Of a stretch of DNA of 64,000 bases, positions 1-8,041 are shown piece by piece. This DNA comes from an uncultured Lachnospiraceae bacterium (GTDB lineage: Bacteria; Bacillota; Clostridia; Lachnospirales; Lachnospiraceae): positions 85,891 through 149,890 of the forward strand of contig CANQDA010000003.1 of assembly GCA_947591155.1 (NCBI GenBank), written 5' to 3'. The first letter of the stretch is position 1, and each line of letters starts with the position of its first letter. The position numbers and the translations under genes were made by a program. Below the pieces are notes generated by a model. It worked only from the letters and a program-made list of their open reading frames with translations, searched no databases and was not told the DNA's origin.

Positions 1-840
1 CAGAAAATATCCGACCGCCTTGCCGTGCGGCACGCCTTTCTCATAGGTAAAATAATAGCTCAGTCCATGCGGAAGGGACGTCCCGGTGTGGGAGATCGCC
101 ATGCCGGCCAGCGTGGATGCGAACAACAGCGTATCGCATTCCTCCGGCGTCCGGCTTGCCCCGATCAGCACGTTCTTGGCGCTGCTCCAGACTCCCATGC
201 CGTACTCGCAGAGCATATGACTGAAATCGGTGGCCTGCGCGTTGATGTAGCTCTCGATGAAATGTCCGAGCGTGTCGACCGCCGTATTCACCAGAATCTG
301 CCTCGGCAGATCCATCAGATACTTTCCGTCCACCAGCGCGTACGCCGGATAGACCTTGTGCGGCAGGCTCGCCTTGATGCGCTGCTCGTGGATCGTCAGG
401 ATCGCGTACGGCGTCGCCTCCGAGCCGGTGCCACAGGTAGTCGGCACCTCCACGACAGGAAGCGCCGAAGCCTTCTCCCCTTTCTGATAGAGGAAATCGG
501 CCCCCTTATCCTTCTGCGCGATCATCAGCGCGACAGCCTTCGCCGCGTCCATCGGGGAACCTCCTCCGATCCCGATCACAAAATCGGCCTGCTCTCTCAC
601 ACCCAGGTCGCGCACCCGCATCACAAGCTCGATCGACGGATTCTCCTCGATCTCGTCGAAGACAAAATAATCCGCGCCCTGCTCTTTCAGGGCGTCCGTC
701 ACGTCAGAGAGCGAACCGTTCCTGGCGGAGCTCTTCCCCGTCACGATTAGCGCCCTGCGCCCGAGCGACGCCCACTCGGCGCCGTATTTTTTCACACAGT
801 CCCTCTCACTGTAAATCTTCGTCGGCAGATAAAAATACAT
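1..840 (-). CDS. iron-containing alcohol dehydrogenase, 3' end outside window
   Basis: The minus strand is open from an ATG at 840 to the window edge (280 codons, no stop), so the C-terminus is missing. The start is preceded by an AGGGGGAG ribosome site. The translation shows the NAD-binding GIGGGSPMDAAKA motif of group III (Fe-type) dehydrogenases, then PTTCGTGSEATPY and the metal-site segments NTAVDTLGHFIESY and GVPHGKAV, whose Asp/His residues normally hold Fe2+ or Zn2+. The family makes cytosolic NAD(P)H-dependent enzymes that interconvert alcohols and aldehydes; full members have about 380-400 residues. The substrate cannot be told. The neighbouring genes at 916-2167 do not form an obvious pathway with it. 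Confidence 0.9.
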   Translation of the reverse strand, partial: MYFYLPTKIYSERDCVKKYGAEWASLGRRALIVTGKSSARNGSLSDVTDALKEQGADYFVFDEIEENPSIELVMRVRDLGVREQADFVIGIGGGSPMDAAKAVALMIAQKDKGADFLYQKGEKASALPVVEVPTTCGTGSEATPYAILTIHEQRIKASLPHKVYPAYALVDGKYLMDLPRQILVNTAVDTLGHFIESYINAQATDFSHMLCEYGMGVWSSAKNVLIGASRTPEECDTLLFASTLAGMAISHTGTSLPHGLSYYFTYEKGVPHGKAVGYFL

Positions 841-915
841 CCCTTACTCCCCCTCTGCTACAGTCTGTATTCCCGCGCGAAGACGTCCGCGCGAAAATTC
901 TGCACGTCCGTCTTG

Positions 916-1695
916 TCAGAACATCTTCTTGATGTCTTCTTTCAAATTCTCGGCTGCATCCATAAGCTCTTCCGCCGCTTTTTCCGCAACTTCCTTCGCG
1001 CCCTCTGCGATCTCCCCGGCCTTCTCCTTCGCCTTGCCCGCGAGATCCTCCGCGGTATCCCTCAGACTGTCCGCAGCGTCCGCAGCGGCATCTTTCGCGC
1101 CCTCCGCGACATCCTCCGCCGTCTCCTTCACTTCCTCAGCGGCATTCGCGGCAGCGTCTTTCACTTCCCCTGCAGCATCCGCAACGACTTCCTTCGCGCC
1201 CTCCGCGGCGTCCTCCGCCGCTTCCTTCACCTCTTCCGCCGCGTCCTTTGCCCCTTCGGCAGCTTCAGAGACGACTTCCTCCGCGTCCACGACCACCGAC
1301 GCCTCATCCTCCGCGTCGGCGACCTCGACCGGCTCCGGCATCTTGCTTCCGCAGTTCGGGCAGAAGCGCTCGTCCCCGGACACCTCCATATTGCATCCCG
1401 GACAGAGAACGACGCCCTTCACCTCACGCAGCTGCTCTTTGAGCTGCTCGATCTCATTCTGTCTCTCGTTGATCGTCTGGATCAGCTCCTCGAAGCCCTC
1501 CGGAATATAATCCTTGTGCAGCTCATAGAACTTCTTTCCGATCTCAGAGTAAATATTCTCGATCTGTTTCTTCGCGTCGCTGACCTTGCCGTTGAGCTGG
1601 CGGATCTTGTTCAGCTTCTGCACCTCTTCCGCCGTATCCTTACCGATCTTCTTAACCTTCTCCGTAAATTTTTGTGTGAGATCATTGAAATCCAT
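916..1695 (-). CDS. zinc-ribbon protein with alanine-rich coiled repeat tail
   Basis: 259 codons from the ATG at 1695, chosen because GGAGGG lies 7 nt upstream; an in-frame ATG at 1719 lacks a site. Residues 1-95 form a charged, probably coiled-coil helix. Next comes a CPGC...CPNC double-knuckle zinc ribbon (near residues 100-120). The last ~130 residues are built from imperfect 11-residue units such as AEGAKDAAEEV, rich in Ala, Glu, Lys and Asp. This amphipathic pattern resembles LEA-like/apolipoprotein-like helices, which can lie on membranes or fold under stress. There is no signal peptide or membrane segment. Zinc-ribbon-plus-helix proteins are common in Clostridia without a known role. 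No function is claimed. Confidence 0.8.
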   Translation of the reverse strand: MDFNDLTQKFTEKVKKIGKDTAEEVQKLNKIRQLNGKVSDAKKQIENIYSEIGKKFYELHKDYIPEGFEELIQTINERQNEIEQLKEQLREVKGVVLCPGCNMEVSGDERFCPNCGSKMPEPVEVADAEDEASVVVDAEEVVSEAAEGAKDAAEEVKEAAEDAAEGAKEVVADAAGEVKDAAANAAEEVKETAEDVAEGAKDAAADAADSLRDTAEDLAGKAKEKAGEIAEGAKEVAEKAAEELMDAAENLKEDIKKMF

Positions 1696-1825
1696 CGCAT
1701 TTCCCTCCATTCCTGTCAATCATTAAATTTTCTCCTCTATCGTCTGAATTTATGCATGATATGTCAGGAAACAGCGGCGCTGTTTCCCGCCCCGAAAAGG
1801 GCATAGCTTACAGATCCCTTCAGGA

Positions 1826-2167
1826 TCATACATTGTAGATCAGCGCCATGAACACGAGATCCTCCTCGGAATTATTCTCCATCGCATGTCCCTGTCCCGG
1901 CTCGATACAGCACACATCGCCCGGTCCCACCGCGATCCTGGAGCCGTCATGGTCTACAAAGATCCCGTATCCTTCCAGAATAAAATATGGCTCCGTCTCG
2001 CCGATGTGCTCGTGGAATCCGATGCTGCATCCCGGTTTCAGACGGATGCGCGCGTAGAGACGACCGTGTCCTTCCAGTTCTTCCTTCGGCACAATGTGCT
2101 CAAAGATCACTTCGCCGTTGCCGCCCCGCATATTTTCTCTTACCTCAAGCGTTGGCTTTCTTACCAT
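1826..2167 (-). CDS. small single-domain cupin protein
   Basis: 113 codons from the ATG at 2167, set by an AAGGAGG site; a longer in-frame start at 2221 has none. The cupin motif 1 region reads GCSIGFHEHIGETEPYFILEG with the metal-binding His-x-His and Glu, and motif 2 contains the PGQGHAMENN His. Such 110-120-residue beta-barrel proteins bind a divalent metal and include sugar isomerases, dioxygenases and simple sensors. The substrate is not predictable from sequence. It stands alone between the zinc-ribbon gene and the LacI-type regulator, both on the same strand. Confidence 0.85.
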   Translation of the reverse strand: MVRKPTLEVRENMRGGNGEVIFEHIVPKEELEGHGRLYARIRLKPGCSIGFHEHIGETEPYFILEGYGIFVDHDGSRIAVGPGDVCCIEPGQGHAMENNSEEDLVFMALIYNV

Positions 2168-2259
2168 AAAGACGCCTCCTTTTTTATTTTTTATCTTAAA
2201 AGAATCGCCATAAAATGTCAACTTGATTCAGAAAACTTTTCGTTTCGCAATCTGGTAAA

Positions 2260-3279
2260 CTATGCACAGTAACTGCAGCTCTCGCGCACGATCAGTCGTC
2301 CCTGCATCTCAATGCGGACATTTTCGCGGTGCCCTCCCGCGACCCGGTCCAGAAGCAGAGAGACCGCGTGATGCACCATTTCTCTGCGCGGAATGTCGAT
2401 CGTCGTCAGCATCGGCGACGTCGTCTCAGCCTCCCGGATGTTGTCGATCGAGATGATCGAGGGAATGTAGCCTTTCCCGCGGCGCCCCTTTAAGGCGTCG
2501 AGCACACCCAGGGCGGTGCTGTCGTTCGCGCAGAAGATCGCTGTCGGGCGCTCCTGTTTTTCCAGGATAAGGTTCATCATCTGCCGTCCTTCCTGTCTGG
2601 TCTGACTCGTTGGATAGACGTTCGAATAATTCAGCGGCAGCTTGTGCGCCATCAAAGACTGGTGATATCCGACATAGCGCGCCTCATAGGAACAGTCCCC
2701 GATGTACGCGATCTGTCTGTGCCCCAGGGAGATCAGATAATCCATCGCCATTTCCGCCGCAAGGGAACCGTCGCAAAACACCTCGTCGTAGTCGAAGCTC
2801 GTCGGATTGCGGTCGATCCCAACCAGATTCTGGTACTGCTTTTTCAAAAAAGGAAGCAGCTCCGGCGGACATTTCCCGAGCATGATGAGTCCGTCCGGCG
2901 CCGTCTCCAGGCGGCGTGCGGGAGACAGATTTTTCGCGCGGGAGATCATGTCCGGGAGCGTCAGCAGACGGTGCAGAACACACTGACGCCGCAACAGAGT
3001 CTCCCTCAGGATCTCGTACAGTTCTTTGAAAAAGAGATCCTCCTCAAGCGTCTGAAAGCGCGTGAGAAACACGTCGATCCTTCTCTGTGCCTTTCCCTCA
3101 TTCTGCCCGCTCTTCAGCTGCTGTGCCGCGAGATTCGGAATATACTCCAACTCCTCGGCTGCCTCCCATATACGTGCCTGCAATTCTCTGTCCCGGCAGA
3201 TGTAGCCGGGCCGGTTCAGGACGCGCGATACCGTGGAAAGCGAAGCCCCGCTCCTCTTTGCGATCTCCTTCAGTGACAT
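2260..3279 (-). CDS. LacI-family transcriptional regulator
   Basis: 339 codons from the ATG at 3279, placed by AAGGAG 6-7 nt upstream. The longer open frame to 3372 reads through a 13-bp tandem repeat and gives a Lys/Arg-rich stretch that no LacI protein has. Residues 1-50 are the helix-turn-helix and hinge (SLKEIAKRSGASLSTVSRVL), followed by a periplasmic-binding-protein-like ligand domain (HRQIAYIGD, AIFCANDSTALGVLDAL, PSIISIDN). The family represses or activates catabolic operons in response to a small ligand, usually a sugar. It is divergent from the ABC importer operon starting at 3638 and shares an intergenic region with two operator-like sites, so it probably controls that operon and itself. 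The ligand is unknown. Confidence 0.92.
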   Translation of the reverse strand: MSLKEIAKRSGASLSTVSRVLNRPGYICRDRELQARIWEAAEELEYIPNLAAQQLKSGQNEGKAQRRIDVFLTRFQTLEEDLFFKELYEILRETLLRRQCVLHRLLTLPDMISRAKNLSPARRLETAPDGLIMLGKCPPELLPFLKKQYQNLVGIDRNPTSFDYDEVFCDGSLAAEMAMDYLISLGHRQIAYIGDCSYEARYVGYHQSLMAHKLPLNYSNVYPTSQTRQEGRQMMNLILEKQERPTAIFCANDSTALGVLDALKGRRGKGYIPSIISIDNIREAETTSPMLTTIDIPRREMVHHAVSLLLDRVAGGHRENVRIEMQGRLIVRESCSYCA

Positions 3280-3304
3280 GTTCCGCTCCTTTGTTTTTGA
3301 TCTT

Positions 3305-3343
3305 CGATTCTTCTTTTCGATTCTTCTTTTCGATTCTTCTTTT
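3305..3343. repeat. 13-bp tandem repeat in the lacI-type gene leader
   Basis: Three perfect tandem copies of CGATTCTTCTTTT, followed by a diverged fourth, lie just upstream of the ribosome site of the regulator at 2260-3279. On the minus-strand transcript they form an A/G-rich stretch. They lie inside the 5' leader, not in the gene. Confidence 0.85.
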
Positions 3344-3420
3344 CGCTTCTTTCTTTTTGTTTCCTGATTCACGCTTCCTGATTCAGGTTCATGATTTTTA
3401 TGTGCATTTCCGATTTCCGT

Positions 3421-3435
3421 TTGAAAACGTTGTCA
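3421..3435. promoter_or_regulatory. cre/LacI-type operator 1
   Basis: TTGAAAACGTTGTCA matches the catabolite-responsive element consensus WTGNAANCGNWNNCW at every defined position and has the central CG typical of LacI/CcpA-family sites. It lies between the divergent LacI gene and the importer operon. Confidence 0.65.
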
Positions 3436-3507
3436 TTTTTATTGGCCTTTGCGTAATTCACTCATCACATTTTATCATACTTTCTTTTGTTTTCAAGAAT
3501 TATTATA

Positions 3508-3522
3508 TTGAAAACGTTATCA
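3508..3522. promoter_or_regulatory. cre/LacI-type operator 2
   Basis: TTGAAAACGTTATCA is nearly identical to operator 1 and lies 87 bp from it, again matching WTGNAANCGNWNNCW fully. The two copies could be bound by the adjacent LacI-family protein (possibly with a loop) or by CcpA. It is 115 bp upstream of the importer start codon. Confidence 0.65.
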
Positions 3523-3637
3523 TTTTTTTGCTTGTTTTTCCGCTCCTTCCGGAATAAGATAGAAGGTGTTCATTCGGCGGGTCATTTCGCCATACAACGC
3601 ATGAAATACGAAGAGACTTGAAAGGGAGTGTAAAGAA

Positions 3638-4609
3638 ATGAAAAACAAGGGTAGACTTTCGATCGGAATTACCCTGGCAGCTCTCGCGCTCGGCCTTGCG
3701 CCGATGTCCGCAGCCGCCAAGGACACAGAAGTAAACATCGGCTATTTCAACAATGTGACGCACGCGCAGGCGCTCTACATGAAGGCGACCGGCTCGCTCG
3801 AGGAGGCGTTTCCCGACGACGTGAAGATCAACTGGACCGCCTTCAACGCCGGCCCGGCAGAGGTGGAAGCGCTCTTCGCGGAGGACATCGACATCGGATA
3901 CATCGGACCCGTCCCGGCCATCACCGCAAATGTTCGCTCGGAGGGCGATGTCACAGTCCTGTGCGGAGCGGCTCAGGCCGGCGCGATCCTCGTGAAATCC
4001 GCGGACGCCGAGATCTCATCCGTCGGGGATCTTGACGGCAAGACCGTCGCGATCCCGCAGCTTGGAAACACGCAGCATCTCTGCCTTCTCAAGCTGTTGA
4101 CGGACAATGACCTCGCCCCCGTGGATCAGGGCGGGACCGTCACCGTCGCCGCCGTGGAGAACGCGGACGTCCTGAACATGATGGACCAGGGCAACATCGA
4201 CGCCGCGCTCGTCCCGGAGCCCTGGGGCGCCACGCTGCTCGCTGGCGGAGCGGAGGTCGTCCTCGACTATGACGAGGTCTACAGGGACGGGGATTACCCA
4301 GTGACCGTCGTGGTCGTGCGAAACGAATTTCTCGAAGAACATCCCGACATCGTCAACGCATTTTATGAAACGCACCTGGCGACGACAGAGCTCCTGTCCG
4401 AGAATGCGGAGGAGGCTGCCTCTGTCGTAAATGACGAGCTGAATGAGGCTACCGGCAAGTCGCTGGATCCGTCGATCCTCACGGACGCGTTCGGGCGAAT
4501 CATCTTTTCCGACGAGGTCAGCGAGGACGCCATGCAGGACTTCGCGGACATCTCTCTGGAGCAGGGATTTATCCTGGAAAGCTACGAAAATCTGTTCACG
4601 GAGCGCTAG
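3638..4609 (+). CDS. ABC transporter substrate-binding protein, NitT/TauT (SsuA-like) type
   Basis: 323 codons; the start follows GAAAGGGAG. Residues 1-27 form a Sec signal peptide ending in MSAAA. There is no lipobox cysteine, which is odd for a Gram-positive binding protein. The mature part has the NMT1/THI5-like fold marks of SsuA/TauA proteins: early VNIGYFNNVTHAQALYM, then IGYIGPVPAI, VGDLDGKTVAIPQLGN and ALVPEPWGA. These proteins capture sulfonates, taurine, nitrate or pyrimidine precursors outside the membrane. It is the first gene of a three-gene importer (binding protein, ATPase at 4714, permease at 5460) and probably under LacI-type control. The substrate is unknown; the family assignment is firm. 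Confidence 0.9.
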   Translation: MKNKGRLSIGITLAALALGLAPMSAAAKDTEVNIGYFNNVTHAQALYMKATGSLEEAFPDDVKINWTAFNAGPAEVEALFAEDIDIGYIGPVPAITANVRSEGDVTVLCGAAQAGAILVKSADAEISSVGDLDGKTVAIPQLGNTQHLCLLKLLTDNDLAPVDQGGTVTVAAVENADVLNMMDQGNIDAALVPEPWGATLLAGGAEVVLDYDEVYRDGDYPVTVVVVRNEFLEEHPDIVNAFYETHLATTELLSENAEEAASVVNDELNEATGKSLDPSILTDAFGRIIFSDEVSEDAMQDFADISLEQGFILESYENLFTER

Positions 4610-4713
4610 GACATGCGGCATGTCCGGCGTGAAACACTACAGGATATGAATTTTGCCAAAAGCGATTCCCGCTGAAATTTATGCCGCCGGTCGGCGGCGG
4701 AATGGAGACAGAA

Positions 4714-5454
4714 ATGCCTTTACTGTTAAAGAATGTGACAAAAACCTTTCACGATTCCGGGCAGGACGCTGTCCGGAACGTTGATCTTGAGATTGAAGAC
4801 GGCGAGTTTGTCTGCGTCGTCGGAAAAAGCGGCTGCGGAAAGAGCACGCTCCTGAATCTCATCGCCGGGCTGGAAAAGCCGACGGCCGGGGAGATCCTGT
4901 TGGACGGCGTTCCTATCACAGGTCCCGGCGCGGACCGCGTCGTGATGTTCCAGGAGCACGCGCTCTTTCCCTGGCTGAACGTCATCCAGAATGTAAAATT
5001 CGGCATGGAGATCGCCGGAGTCCCCAAGCAGGAGCAGGAAGAGAAAGCGTTGAAGTATCTCCGGCTCATGCAGCTTGAGGAATACCGGGATTACGCGGTA
5101 CACCAGCTCTCCGGCGGAATGCGCCAGAGGGTCGCGCTCGCGAGGGCACTGACACTGGATTCCAAGATCCTGCTGATGGATGAGCCGTTCTCGGCGCTGG
5201 ACAAACAGACCTCCAACCGGCTCCGCGCAGAGCTTCAGGACATCTGGATGAAGACCAGGCGGACGATCTTTTTCATCACGCACAGCGTAGAGGAGGCCGT
5301 CTATCTGGCAGACCGCGTCATCGTTCTGTCCACGGGCACAGACAGCGTACAGGACATTGTCCCCGTCGAGCTCGAACGCCCGCGCCATGTCTACGACGAT
5401 GCTTTCGTGGATTATCGACGCAGGATCCTGAATGAAGTCCAAAAAGAATTGTAG
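4714..5454 (+). CDS. ABC transporter ATP-binding protein (SsuB/TauB-like)
   Basis: About 246 codons from the ATG at 4714, favoured by GGAG six bases upstream; in-frame ATGs at 4681 and 4702 are possible. All nucleotide-binding motifs are intact: Walker A GKSGCGKST, Q-loop FQEHALFPW, signature LSGGMRQRVALARAL, Walker B KILLMDEP and switch His in ITHSVEEAV. It energises import of the substrate bound by the protein at 3638 through the permease at 5460, whose start lies 5 bp beyond this stop. Length and motifs fit the nitrate/sulfonate/taurine subfamily. Confidence 0.95.
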   Translation: MPLLLKNVTKTFHDSGQDAVRNVDLEIEDGEFVCVVGKSGCGKSTLLNLIAGLEKPTAGEILLDGVPITGPGADRVVMFQEHALFPWLNVIQNVKFGMEIAGVPKQEQEEKALKYLRLMQLEEYRDYAVHQLSGGMRQRVALARALTLDSKILLMDEPFSALDKQTSNRLRAELQDIWMKTRRTIFFITHSVEEAVYLADRVIVLSTGTDSVQDIVPVELERPRHVYDDAFVDYRRRILNEVQKEL

Positions 5455-5459
5455 AAGGT

Positions 5460-6269
5460 ATGAAGGATATGATTGAAACTATGCAGAATAAGAATACAAA
5501 AATCACAAAACTGCTTCAGCAGCTTCTCTTCCTGTTCGGCATCGTCGTTCTCTGGCAGCTTCTGTACTTTGTCGGAGTCGACGTGTTCGAGTTCTGGAAG
5601 CCTTACGCGATGCCGTCGCCCGCGGGCGTCTGGAAAAGCCTCCTGCGGCTGATCGAAAACGGTTCGCTCTTTGCCGCCATCGGCAGCAGCCTTCTGCGCG
5701 GCATGATCGGCTTCGCGATCTCTGTCGTGGCCGGGACGCTTCTCGGCTTCCTGATGGAGCATTTCAAATTTCTGCGCCAGAACATGCGCCCACTCGTGAT
5801 GGGGATCCAGACGCTTCCAAGCGTCTGTTGGGTGCCGTTCTCCATCCTCTGGTTCGGCCTCTCCGAGCAGGCGATCATCTTCGTCGTGGTCATGGGTTCC
5901 GCGTTTTCCATCGCCATCGCGACTGACAACGCGATCCACAACGTGCCTCCGATCTATAAAAAGGCCGCCCTGACAATGGGGGCGAGCCAGAAGCAGATTT
6001 ACCGCAAGGTCATCCTGCACGCCTGTCTCCCGGAGCTGGTCTCCGGCCTGAAGCAGGGCTGGTCCTTCGCCTGGAGAGCGTTGATGTCCGGCGAAGTCAT
6101 GACGACCTGCATCGGCCTCGGCCAGACGCTGATCACCGGCCGCAATCTCGCGGACATCAACCAGGTCATGCTCGTGATGATCATCATTGTGCTGGTGGGA
6201 ATCCTGATCGACCAGCTCTTCTTCCGGAGTCTGGAGCGGAGCATCTACAAAAAGAGGGGGCTGCCCTGA
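5460..6269 (+). CDS. ABC transporter permease (SsuC/TauC-like)
   Basis: 269 codons; start choice among ATGs at 5460, 5469 and 5481 is uncertain because each has only a weak site (GAAGGT or AAGGAT). Several hydrophobic segments are visible, beginning with LLFLFGIVVLWQLLYFVGV, and the BPD-transporter EAA loop reads AALTMGASQKQIYRKVILH, which docks on the ATPase. This is the membrane channel of the importer encoded by 3638-6269. A strong hairpin terminator follows 15 bp after the stop. Confidence 0.93.
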   Translation: MKDMIETMQNKNTKITKLLQQLLFLFGIVVLWQLLYFVGVDVFEFWKPYAMPSPAGVWKSLLRLIENGSLFAAIGSSLLRGMIGFAISVVAGTLLGFLMEHFKFLRQNMRPLVMGIQTLPSVCWVPFSILWFGLSEQAIIFVVVMGSAFSIAIATDNAIHNVPPIYKKAALTMGASQKQIYRKVILHACLPELVSGLKQGWSFAWRALMSGEVMTTCIGLGQTLITGRNLADINQVMLVMIIIVLVGILIDQLFFRSLERSIYKKRGLP

Positions 6270-6284
6270 GAATAAATGCGCAGC

Positions 6285-6312
6285 AAAAAAGTCCCGATCT
6301 CGGGACTTTTTT
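6285..6312. terminator. bidirectional rho-independent terminator
   Basis: The stem GTCCCGA/TCGGGAC is flanked by A6 on the left and T7 on the right, so it can end both the plus-strand importer operon and the minus-strand tRNA transcript. Confidence 0.9.
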
Positions 6313-6315
6313 TAC

Positions 6316-6386
6316 AGGTGCCACCCGGATTTGAACCGGGGATAAGGGTGTTGCAGACCCGCGCCTTACCTCTTGGCTATGGCACC
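6316..6386 (-). tRNA. tRNA-Cys (GCA)
   Basis: A 71-nt cloverleaf with acceptor stem GGTGCCA/TGGCACC, anticodon loop CTGCAAC (GCA), the T-arm GGTTCAAATCC and discriminator U, the cysteine identity base. CCA is not encoded. It lies downstream of tRNA-Glu on the same strand. Confidence 0.95.
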
Positions 6387-6424
6387 TCGCTATGAGCACT
6401 TGACGACCGTATTTTGGTTGTCTA

Positions 6425-6496
6425 TGACTCCTACGGGAATCGAACCCGTGTTACCGCCGTGAAAGGGCGATGTCTTAACCGCTTGACCAAGGAGCC
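6425..6496 (-). tRNA. tRNA-Glu (TTC)
   Basis: A 72-nt cloverleaf with acceptor stem GGCTCCT/AGGAGTC (one G-U pair), anticodon stem-loop CGCC-CTTTCAC-GGCG (TTC) and T-arm GGGTTCGATTCCC. CCA is not encoded. It is probably cotranscribed with tRNA-Cys 38 bp downstream. Confidence 0.95.
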
Positions 6497-6645
6497 TCAT
6501 TATAAAAGATTGCTCACTGATCAGCAGACAAGCTGTGAAATACGGCTCCTCTCAATCCGGCAAAGCGGACGTCGACTGCATCAGCGGCAAGGTAGATAAT
6601 AACATACCTCGCCGCTTTTGGCAAGTATTTTTTAACAAATCCGGC

Positions 6646-6672
6646 ATGCTTCGGCCTGGTCTGAACAGTAAC
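6646..6672. repeat. end fragment of the MITE-like element seen at 8878-9009
   Basis: The segment around TGCTTCGGCCTGGTCTGAAC followed by AGTAAC is nearly identical, in inverted orientation, to the first ~28 bp of the element at 8878. Similarity stops on the inner side, so this is a solo end or a relic. It lies just after the stop of the M20 peptidase gene. Confidence 0.55.
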
Positions 6673-6681
6673 CACTTGGCT

Positions 6682-7896
6682 TCAGTGATGTTCCTCCAGC
6701 CAGCGAAGCGCCATCTGCACATAGGCGGCGCTGCCGCGGTACAGCACGGAATCGTCGAAGCGGGTCTTCGGATTGTGTTGGCTGTAGAGATAGCCCTCGT
6801 TCGAATTCCCGGCTGTCAGGAACATGCTCACCGTCGGCACTTCATGGCTGACAAAAGCAAAGTCCTCGCTGCCTCCGCCGGGCTTTCCGCCGGTGATCGC
6901 GTTCATATCGAGGACGCCCTGCCCGAGCAACTCTTTCATATATTTCATCGCGTCCGACGAGAGCGCCGGGTTGATGATCATGCAGGGACAGTAATCAAAG
7001 AATTCTACCTCCGCCTCACAGCGCAGCGCGGTGGCGACGCCCCTGCAGATCTCGATCATGCGCGTGCGGATCATCTCCCCCACCGCGTTCTCAGCGTCCG
7101 TCGTGCGGATCGTCCCCCACATCTCGGCCACATCTGGGATGACGTTGGATGTTTTTCCCGCCTCGAAATGGCCGGTCGTAAATACGCCAAATTCGTTTCC
7201 GTCCAGCTCGCGGCTGTTGATCTCCTGCAGCGCCAGGTGAATATGCGCGGCCGCCGTGATCGGATCAATCGCCAGATGCGGCGTCGAGCCATGGCCGCCC
7301 TTCCCCTTGACTGTGATGTGATACTGTTCGCAGGAGGCCATCGAGATCCCACCTCCGGGAATCATCAGCATGCCCGCGGGCAGCGGCATCCCCGCCACCA
7401 CATGGATCATCATCGCCGCGTCCACCTTAGGGTTCTCAAGGACGCCGGCCGCTATCATATCCGGCGATCCCTGAAAGATTTCCTCCGCAGGCTGGAATTC
7501 CAGCTTGACGGTGCCCTGAATCTCGTCCTCATGCTCCTTCAGGATCCGTGCGGCGCCCAGCAACATCGCCGTGTGCATATCGTGGCCGCAGCCGTGCATC
7601 TTGCCCTCGATTTGGCTCGCGAACTCCACGTCCGCCTCCTCCCGGATCTGCAGCGCGTCCATGTCCGCGCGCAAGAGGATCGTCTTACCCGGATGCTTCC
7701 CTCCGGCCAGCGCGACCAGACCGCATTTCCCCATCTCCTGCGGGGCGTAGCCCATTTCCTCGAGTTCTTTCTTCACCAGCGCTTTTGTCACCGGAAGATC
7801 AAACCCGATCTCCGGGTTTTTGTGCAGCTCCCTGCGAATCTTCTGGATTTTATCCTGCACCCCGGTTGCTTCCTGTAATAATGCTTTTGCGTCCAT
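6682..7896 (-). CDS. M20-family amidohydrolase (hippurate hydrolase / N-acyl-amino-acid deacylase type)
   Basis: 404 codons with AGGACGGTCAGGAG before the ATG. Metal-site motifs of the M20D family are all visible: LLRADMDALQI, HGCGHDMHTA, EFQPAEE, and a C-terminal region containing GGGSEDFAF and SQHNPKTRFDD. The dimerisation/lid domain starts near KGKGGHGSTPHLAIDP. Enzymes of this type remove acyl groups from N-acyl amino acids (hippurate, N-acetyl amino acids, some auxin conjugates) in the cytosol using two divalent metals. The exact substrate is unknown. It is a single gene between the tRNAs and the AraC regulator. Confidence 0.93.
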   Translation of the reverse strand: MDAKALLQEATGVQDKIQKIRRELHKNPEIGFDLPVTKALVKKELEEMGYAPQEMGKCGLVALAGGKHPGKTILLRADMDALQIREEADVEFASQIEGKMHGCGHDMHTAMLLGAARILKEHEDEIQGTVKLEFQPAEEIFQGSPDMIAAGVLENPKVDAAMMIHVVAGMPLPAGMLMIPGGGISMASCEQYHITVKGKGGHGSTPHLAIDPITAAAHIHLALQEINSRELDGNEFGVFTTGHFEAGKTSNVIPDVAEMWGTIRTTDAENAVGEMIRTRMIEICRGVATALRCEAEVEFFDYCPCMIINPALSSDAMKYMKELLGQGVLDMNAITGGKPGGGSEDFAFVSHEVPTVSMFLTAGNSNEGYLYSQHNPKTRFDDSVLYRGSAAYVQMALRWLEEHH

Positions 7897-8041
7897 CTCC
7901 TGACCGTCCTTTCTTCTCCCTGCGAGCGATTTTTGTCCTGAGAAATAATCTATGTAATGGATTATATACCAGTGGAGGAAAGAAATCTACTAAAACTGCT
8001 GATAGGTCATATTGAACCTGCCTGTTGACGGAAATCTCTAT

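Noticed and set aside
913..1806. Long plus-strand frames opposite the alanine-rich protein
   Set aside because: The repeated GCC/GAG codons keep several frames open; only the minus-strand frame has a zinc ribbon and a ribosome site.
3280..3372. Lys/Arg-rich N-terminal extension of the LacI-type regulator
   Set aside because: It is translated from a 13-bp tandem repeat upstream of a good ribosome site and would displace the helix-turn-helix from its usual N-terminal place.
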